Positions 34,492 to 39,286 of a DNA stretch of 39,286 nt are shown here, piece after piece. A program made the translations under genes and the position numbers. This DNA comes from Nocardia araoensis NBRC 100135. Lineage in GTDB: Bacteria > Actinomycetota > Actinomycetes > Mycobacteriales > Mycobacteriaceae. A model generated the notes under the pieces. That model was not told the DNA's origin. It saw nothing but the letters and a program-made list of their open reading frames with translations, and ran no database searches. The DNA lies in contig NZ_BAFR01000110.1 of NCBI RefSeq assembly GCF_000308435.1, positions 1-39,286 on the forward strand, read 5' to 3'. The stretch's first letter is position 1; the number at the start of each line of letters is the position of its first letter.

Positions 34492-35511
34492 GTGCGAATC
34501 TCGCTACGGTCGATCGCCGCGTCCGCGGCGGCGATCCTTCTCTGCCTGACTCCGAGCACTGCCCACGCCGAGGACACTGCGCCGGGTCGTTGCGCAGCGG
34601 TCGCCATTCCCGTTCCGCTCGGTGAGATGGCCGGTTCCCTGTGCACCCCTACGGCGCGCGCCGCCGACACCGTCATGGTGCTGATCGCGGGTTCCAACTA
34701 CAACGCCACCTATTGGGATTTCCCCTACGCCCCGGAGACCTACAGCTTCCGGCGGGCGATGAACGCCGCGGGCATCGCGACGCTGGTGGTCGACCGGCTC
34801 GGCAACGGTGCGAGCACCCGTCCGCCGAGCACGCAGGTGACGGCGACGGTGTCCGCCCGCGCCCTGCACGACATCGTCCGGTCCCTGCGCGCGGGTCTGG
34901 CGGGCGCGCCCCCGTTCGGCAAGGTCATCACCGGAGGCCATTCCCTCAGCTCGGGCATCGATGTCCTGGAGGCGACCACTTACCAAGACGTCGACGGCGT
35001 CCTGCTCACCGGTTTCTCCCACGCGCTCAATGTGTCCGAAGTTCTCGGCGTCATCTCCACATACCACCAAGCCGCCGAGGACCCGCAATTCGCCGGGCGC
35101 GGTTACGACGCAGGTTATCTGGCGACGCGGCCCGGCACCCGCGCTGCCAATTTCTTCGCCCCCGAGACGGCCGACCCGGAGGTTCTCGCGGTGGACGAGG
35201 CGACCAAGGAAGTCTTCTCGCCGACCGAGTATCCCGACGGCCTGACCTCCACCCTTCCGCCGATGACCAATTTCATCGACGTGCCGGTCATGGTCGTCAA
35301 CGGCAGCCTGGACCGGCTCTCGTGCGGCCCGGCGTACGCCGTCTGCGCGGATGCCGAGACACTGCGCGCCACCGAGGCGCCGTTCTTCGGCCCGGCGGCG
35401 CGACTGCGCACCTTCGTCCTGCCCGGCAGCGGGCATTCGGTCAATCTGGCCCGCAACACCGCCGAATATCGGGCCGCCGTCGTCGACTGGGTGCGTTCGA
35501 TCGGAGCGTGA
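34492..35511 (+). CDS. Secreted alpha/beta hydrolase
   Basis: 339 residues from GTG at 34492 (VRISLRSIAASAAAILLCL). Residues 1-27 are a Sec signal peptide ending near STAHAED. The alpha/beta-hydrolase fold shows an oxyanion region VLIAGSNYNATYWDFP, the nucleophile elbow ITGGHSLSSGID (a GHSLS variant of GxSxG), a late acid in MVVNGSLDRLSCG and the catalytic His in FVLPGSGHSVNLA. All three triad members are thus plausible. Cysteines near residues 37 and 55 and in the C-terminal third may form disulfides. The likely role is an extracellular esterase or lipase; the substrate is unknown. It is followed by cobG after a 44-base gap. Confidence 0.85.
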   Translation: MRISLRSIAASAAAILLCLTPSTAHAEDTAPGRCAAVAIPVPLGEMAGSLCTPTARAADTVMVLIAGSNYNATYWDFPYAPETYSFRRAMNAAGIATLVVDRLGNGASTRPPSTQVTATVSARALHDIVRSLRAGLAGAPPFGKVITGGHSLSSGIDVLEATTYQDVDGVLLTGFSHALNVSEVLGVISTYHQAAEDPQFAGRGYDAGYLATRPGTRAANFFAPETADPEVLAVDEATKEVFSPTEYPDGLTSTLPPMTNFIDVPVMVVNGSLDRLSCGPAYAVCADAETLRATEAPFFGPAARLRTFVLPGSGHSVNLARNTAEYRAAVVDWVRSIGA

Positions 35512-35540
35512 CCGGCCGTTCCGCCCGGCACCCGCGTCCG

Positions 35541-35546
35541 TAGGCT
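35541..35546 (+). promoter_or_regulatory. Putative -10 of cobG
   Basis: TAGGCT lies 9 bases before the cobG ATG. No ribosome-binding site is seen between them, so a leaderless or near-leaderless message is likely. No clear -35 is present. Confidence 0.35.
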
Positions 35547-35555
35547 GGAGTCGCT

Positions 35556-36752
35556 ATGACACGACGTGCTCCTGATTCCTGCCCGGGTGTACTGCGGCTG
35601 CACGAGGCCGCCGACGGGCCGCTGGCCCGGATCCGCGTGCCGGGTGGTCGCCTGGAGCCCACTCAACTGCAGGCGCTCGCGGACGCCGCGCGCGACTTGG
35701 CGGACGGCAACATCGAACTCACCTCGCGCGGCAACGTCCAGTTGCGCCGGGTGACCGATGCGGAAGCGATGACCGATCGGCTCGTGGCCGCGGGCCTGCT
35801 GCCGAGCGCCACGCACGAACGGGTGCGCAACATCATCGCCTCGCCGCTGTCCGGCCGGATCGGCGGCCTGGCGGACGTGCATCCGCTGGTCGCCGCGCTG
35901 GACACCGGCCTGCTCGCGGCGCCGCGACTGGCCGACCTGCCCGGCCGGGTGCTGTTCACACTCGACGACGGGCGCGGCGACGTCAGCGGGCTCGGCCCCG
36001 ACATCGGCGTGCACGCGGTGGGGGAAGAGGAGTTCGCGCTGCTGCTGGCGGGCGGCGACAGCGGCCTGCGGCTGTCCCCCGCCGACGCGGTGGACGTCAT
36101 GCTCGCCGCCGCACACGCATTCCTGGATCTGCGCGGCGCGGACCCCGGCCGATGGCGGTTGCACGAAATCGAACACGGCGCCGAACGCGTCGTCGATCGC
36201 CTCGGCCTGCGACCGAGCACCGAAAGACTCGAATTCCCCACCGCACCGAGCGTTCCGATCGGCTGGCTGGAGCAGGACGACGGAGCGGTCGGCCTCGGTA
36301 TCGGCGTGCGCCTCGGCTGCCTGCCCGCCCGCACCGCCGAATTCCTCGCCGCGGTCCAGCGACCGGTGTTCGTCACGCCGTGGCGCAGCCTGGTGCTCAC
36401 CGACCTGGCGGAGTGGACCGCCGAGCAGGTGGTGCGGGTGCTCGCGCCGATGGGCCTGATCTTCGACGCCGACTCGCCTTGGCTGCTGGTCAGCGCCTGC
36501 GCCGGGCAGCCGGGCTGCGCGAAGTCGCACACCGATGTCCGAGCCGACGCCGCCGACGCTGTCGGCGCCGGCCGCGTACTGGCCGATCCGGTAGACCTCC
36601 CGAGGACGATGCCCGCCGCGGACGTCGCGGTGGCCGGGCGCCAGCACTGGTCCGGGTGCGATCGCCGCTGCGGCCGCCCGCGAGGAGCGGTGACCGACAT
36701 CGTCGCCACGGACGAGGGCTATCGCATCGACCGGCCGCCCCGCGAGCCATGA
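35556..36752 (+). CDS. cobG: Precorrin-3B synthase CobG
   Basis: Iron-sulfur and oxygen-using enzyme that converts precorrin-3A to precorrin-3B in the aerobic B12 pathway. 398 residues, close to the mycobacterial length. The sulfite/nitrite-reductase ferredoxin-like domain is seen at the N-terminus (LTSRGNVQLRRV), and the cluster-binding cysteines are in SACAGQPGCAKS and HWSGCDRRCGRP near the C-terminus, as in siroheme-type reductases. In Mycobacterium tuberculosis cobG is followed directly by cobH and cobIJ; here a dimethylargininase/Lrp pair separates cobG from cobH. Confidence 0.95.
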   Translation: MTRRAPDSCPGVLRLHEAADGPLARIRVPGGRLEPTQLQALADAARDLADGNIELTSRGNVQLRRVTDAEAMTDRLVAAGLLPSATHERVRNIIASPLSGRIGGLADVHPLVAALDTGLLAAPRLADLPGRVLFTLDDGRGDVSGLGPDIGVHAVGEEEFALLLAGGDSGLRLSPADAVDVMLAAAHAFLDLRGADPGRWRLHEIEHGAERVVDRLGLRPSTERLEFPTAPSVPIGWLEQDDGAVGLGIGVRLGCLPARTAEFLAAVQRPVFVTPWRSLVLTDLAEWTAEQVVRVLAPMGLIFDADSPWLLVSACAGQPGCAKSHTDVRADAADAVGAGRVLADPVDLPRTMPAADVAVAGRQHWSGCDRRCGRPRGAVTDIVATDEGYRIDRPPREP

Positions 36753-36764
36753 GATCCGGGCAGG

Positions 36765-37610
36765 TCACCTGCCATGGATTTCGAGGGTGCAGCATTTGAC
36801 GGAGCCACCGGCTTTGAGCAGCTCGGACATCTCGATCCCCACCGGACGATAGCCACGAGCGCGCAGAGCTTCACTCAGGTCGGTCGCCGCGCTGCTGAGG
36901 AAGACGTTGGCGCCGTCGCAGACCCCGTTCAACCCGAGCACCGCCGCGTCCGCGTCGGTGGCCACGATCGCGTCGGGATAGAGCTCCGCCAGCACCGCGC
37001 GCGCCGCCGGGCTGAAGGCGGGCGGGTAGTAGGCGATGGTCTCGGCGTCCAGCGGAAGCAGCACCGTGTCCAGGTGGTAGAAGCGCGGATCGACCAGTTC
37101 CAGCGACACCACGGGCAGACCGAAATGGCGCGACACCTCCTCGTGCGCGGCCGGTGAGCTGCGGAATCCGGTTCCGGCCAGTAGCCGGTCGCCGACCAGG
37201 AGGAAGTCGCCTTCGCCTTCGTTGCATTCCGCGGCGGCCACCAGGTTCGCCAGCCCGCACCGGGCGAACCAGGCGTGATAGGCCGGGCCTTCCGCGGCAC
37301 GCTCGGGGTGGGTGAAGCGAGCCGACATGGCGCGGTCGCCGACGATCAGCCCGCCGTTGGCGGCGAACACCATGTCGGGCAGGCCCGCGACACCGGGCAC
37401 CACCTCCACGGTGTGCCCGTGTTCGACGTAGGTGGCGCGCAACCTCTCCCACTGCTCGATGGCCAGCGAGCGGTCGACGGGCTCGGCGGGATTCATCCAG
37501 GGATTGATGGAGTAGGTGACGTCGAAGTGGTCGGGACGGCACATGACGAACCGGCGCGGCGACGAACGGCGGACGGCGGATTCGAGGGGGAGGGTGGCTA
37601 CGGACGTCAA
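36765..37610 (-). CDS. ddaH: Dimethylarginine dimethylaminohydrolase / amidinotransferase family
   Basis: 281 residues from TTG at 37610, which follows CGGGAG; an ATG at 37664 (299 residues) lacks a ribosome site but cannot be excluded. Family marks are RRFVMCRPDHFDVTYSINPW, PDMVFAANGGLIVGD, GEGDFLLVGDRLLAGTGFR, YHLDTVLLPLD with the catalytic His, and the nucleophile in SVKCCTLEIHG. The reaction converts N-methylated arginines to citrulline and methylamines, or in related enzymes handles arginine or ornithine. In many actinomycetes such genes sit beside ornithine aminotransferase, which is absent here. It is divergent from an Lrp-type regulator. Confidence 0.85.
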   Translation of the reverse strand: MTSVATLPLESAVRRSSPRRFVMCRPDHFDVTYSINPWMNPAEPVDRSLAIEQWERLRATYVEHGHTVEVVPGVAGLPDMVFAANGGLIVGDRAMSARFTHPERAAEGPAYHAWFARCGLANLVAAAECNEGEGDFLLVGDRLLAGTGFRSSPAAHEEVSRHFGLPVVSLELVDPRFYHLDTVLLPLDAETIAYYPPAFSPAARAVLAELYPDAIVATDADAAVLGLNGVCDGANVFLSSAATDLSEALRARGYRPVGIEMSELLKAGGSVKCCTLEIHGR

Positions 37611-37690
37611 CGGAACTCCCGGCAGTGAGCGTGAACTTTCGACTGCCACGACGGTAAGTCGCATAGCATTGCGCCAGAAATGATGATTTG

Positions 37691-37707
37691 TTGCGAATAG
37701 TCGGCAA
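37691..37707. promoter_or_regulatory. Possible Lrp/AsnC binding site
   Basis: TTGC and GCAA form an inverted pair with a 9-base AT-richer spacer, in the stretch between ddaH and the Lrp gene. TTGCG recurs near 37671 and 37731. Lrp sites are degenerate, so this is only suggestive. Confidence 0.25.
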
Positions 37708-37747
37708 AAATCAGCGAATCGTTGCGCGGGATGAGAGATGGTGTGAC

Positions 37748-38185
37748 GTGGACGACCTCGACCGGCGGATCCTCGAACAACTGCTGAAGAACGCGCGGGC
37801 GTCGTTCCAGGAGATCGGCGGCGCGGTCGGATTGTCCGCGCCCGCGGTGAAGCGACGGGTCGACCGGTTGGTCGCGGGCAAGCAGATCACCGGGTTCACC
37901 GCGCTGGTCAATCCCGCCGCGCTGGGCTGGAAGACGGAGGCCTACGTCGAGGTGTACTACCGCGACAACATCTCCCCGGCCGAACTGAAACGCAGCCTGG
38001 AACCGATCCCCCAGGTGGTCGGCGTGTGGACGATCGCGGGCGAAGCCGACGCACTGGTGCACGTGATGGCCACCGACATGGCCGAGATCGAAGTGACCGT
38101 GGAACGGATCAGGGAGAACGCGCGGGTCGGGCGGACCCGCAGCGCCATCGTCATGTCCCGGATTCTCGAGCGTCCGCGGACCTGA
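37748..38185 (+). CDS. Lrp/AsnC family transcriptional regulator
   Basis: 145 residues from GTG at 37748 ([19 protein letters not shown]). The helix-turn-helix is [20 protein letters not shown]. The RAM ligand domain follows ([50 protein letters not shown]). Lrp-type proteins sense amino acids and form dimers to octamers. Being divergent from ddaH, it probably controls that gene in response to arginine or ornithine. It ends about 100 bases before cobH. Confidence 0.9.
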   Translation: MDDLDRRILEQLLKNARASFQEIGGAVGLSAPAVKRRVDRLVAGKQITGFTALVNPAALGWKTEAYVEVYYRDNISPAELKRSLEPIPQVVGVWTIAGEADALVHVMATDMAEIEVTVERIRENARVGRTRSAIVMSRILERPRT

Positions 38186-38273
38186 TCCGGCGACCCTGCC
38201 CCTTGCCGTCCGGCCGTCCGGACCCGGGATGTGCAGCGCCCGACCCGGACCGATCTGTCCGGAGCCGCACCCA

Positions 38274-38279
38274 TATGGT
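38274..38279 (+). promoter_or_regulatory. Possible -10 of cobH
   Basis: TATGGT ends 7 bases before the ATG at 38287. This would allow separate, leaderless transcription of cobH-cobI downstream of the inserted Lrp gene. No -35 match is visible. Confidence 0.3.
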
Positions 38280-38286
38280 TGACCGC

Positions 38287-38922
38287 ATGTCCGACGTACG
38301 TGCCAGCTATCTGACCGACGGGGCCGAGATCTACCGTCGCTCGTTCGCGACGATCCGCGCCGAGGCCGATCTGAGCGGATTCCCGCCGGACGTGGCGCAG
38401 GTGGTGGTGCGGATGATCCATGGTTGCGGTCAGGTGGATCTCGCCGCGGACATCGCCTTCTCCCCCGGCGTCGTGGCCTCGGCACGCGCGGCGCTGCGCG
38501 CGGGCGCTCCGATTCTCTGTGACGCCACCATGGTCGCCTCGGGCGTGACCAGGAAACGACTGCCCGCCGACAACGAGGTGCTGTGCACCCTCGCCGACCC
38601 GCGCGTGCCGGAGCTGGCCGCGGCCAGGGGCACCACCCGCTCCGCCGCCGCGCTCGAACTGTGGCGCGACCGTCTCGACGGCGCCGTCGTCGCGATCGGC
38701 AACGCACCGACGGCGCTGTTCCATCTGCTCGACCTCCTCGACGCGGGAGCGCCCCGGCCCGCCGCCGTGCTCGGCATCCCGGTCGGCTTCGTCGGCGCGG
38801 CCGAATCGAAGGACGCGCTGATCGAGTTCGGCGACGTCGAATACCTCACCGTGCGCGGCAGGCGCGGCGGCAGCGCCATCACCGCGTCCGCGCTGAACGC
38901 GATTGCGAGCGAACAGGAATGA
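38287..38922 (+). CDS. cobH: Precorrin-8X methylmutase CobH
   Basis: Moves the C-11 methyl group to C-12, converting precorrin-8X to hydrogenobyrinic acid. 211 residues from ATG at 38287; ATG at 38275 is an in-frame alternative. Landmarks are [34 protein letters not shown] with the catalytic His, [20 protein letters not shown] and [18 protein letters not shown] [17 protein letters not shown] with [18 protein letters not shown]. The next gene overlaps by ATGA, so translation of the two is coupled. Confidence 0.95.
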   Translation: MSDVRASYLTDGAEIYRRSFATIRAEADLSGFPPDVAQVVVRMIHGCGQVDLAADIAFSPGVVASARAALRAGAPILCDATMVASGVTRKRLPADNEVLCTLADPRVPELAAARGTTRSAAALELWRDRLDGAVVAIGNAPTALFHLLDLLDAGAPRPAAVLGIPVGFVGAAESKDALIEFGDVEYLTVRGRRGGSAITASALNAIASEQE

Positions 38923-39286
38923 GCACTCCGGGCAAGCTGTGGGGCGTCGGGCTCGGTCCGGGTGATCCCGAACTGGTGACGGTCAAGGCGGCCAACGTGA
39001 TCGGCGCGGCCGACGTGATCGCGTTCCACAGCGCGCGCCACGGCCGCAGCATCTCCCGCCGTATCGCGGCACCGTACATGCGCCCCGGCCAACTGGAAGA
39101 GCATCTCGTCTACCCGGTGACCACGGAGACCACCGACCACCCCGGCGGCTATCAGGGCGCGATCGACGAGTTCTACGAACAGGCCGCCGCCCGGCTTGCC
39201 GAGCACCTCGCCGCGGGCCGGTCGGTCGCGTTGCTCGCCGCGGGCGATCCGCTGTTCTACAGCTCCTACATGCACATGCACCGGCG
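38919..39286 (+). CDS. cobI: Precorrin-2 C20-methyltransferase CobI (partial, cut by window end)
   Basis: Uses S-adenosylmethionine to methylate precorrin-2 at C-20. The ATG at 38919 overlaps the cobH stop (ATGA). The first 122 residues are present: [20 protein letters not shown] is the SAM-binding N-terminal motif, and [17 protein letters not shown] is the conserved second loop. In mycobacteria this gene is fused to cobJ (precorrin-3B methylase), so the full protein here may be a CobIJ fusion; that cannot be seen in this window. Confidence 0.92.
   Translation, partial: MSTPGKLWGVGLGPGDPELVTVKAANVIGAADVIAFHSARHGRSISRRIAAPYMRPGQLEEHLVYPVTTETTDHPGGYQGAIDEFYEQAAARLAEHLAAGRSVALLAAGDPLFYSSYMHMHR

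Overview
The window is GC-rich actinomycete DNA. Most genes use GTG or ATG starts with strong GGAGG sites or leaderless-type promoters, and neighbours often overlap by ATGA or GTGA. F420-type PPOX proteins, a PucR regulator with an RsbRD-like N-terminus, DUF3618/DUF4235 proteins, a SAV2177-type methyltransferase and a cobN / cobG-cobH-cobI locus together suggest a Corynebacteriales organism, most likely Nocardia. That assignment is an inference from gene families; no rRNA is present to confirm it. I saw no insertion sequence, tRNA, CRISPR array or prophage.

Layout. (1) 35-6054: amidohydrolase, small RHH-like protein, FxsA membrane protein, a NarL-type two-component pair, a TauE/SafE permease and a TetR regulator. 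(2) 6199-12493: tldD-tldE, then a block of small regulatory pairs (PadR/VOC protein; methionine aminopeptidase/XRE regulator), each with clear paired operators, flanked by two paralogous F420-type PPOX proteins. (3) 12592-20322: YeiH exporter/LysR pair, a gamma-glutamylcyclotransferase-like protein, a PucR regulator divergent from a free-standing copy of its own sensory domain, a D-amino-acid-oxidase-like flavoprotein, a small secreted protein, a YbdK-type carboxylate-amine ligase and a truncated RskA-like anti-sigma protein. (4) 20656-25458: TerD protein, a tightly coupled three-gene membrane-protein operon with a strong terminator, a STAS anti-anti-sigma protein, an atypical P450 and a secreted glycine-rich protein. 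(5) 25629-39286: the cobalamin region.

The cobalamin region has cobN on the minus strand behind a cobalamin riboswitch. cobG, cobH and the start of cobI (precorrin-2 methyltransferase, cut by the window end) lie on the plus strand. Between cobN and cobG sit a TetR/MFS efflux pair with a palindromic operator, a SnoaL-like protein, a methyltransferase, a MetE-like zinc protein and a secreted hydrolase. Between cobG and cobH lies a dimethylargininase/Lrp pair that interrupts the pathway operon.

The points most worth a second look are the XRE/methionine-aminopeptidase pair with two operators over the aminopeptidase promoter, the detached PucR sensory domain, the riboswitch that starts at the base after a tetR stop codon, the truncated orphan anti-sigma protein, the MetE-like protein beside B12 genes, and the split cob operon.
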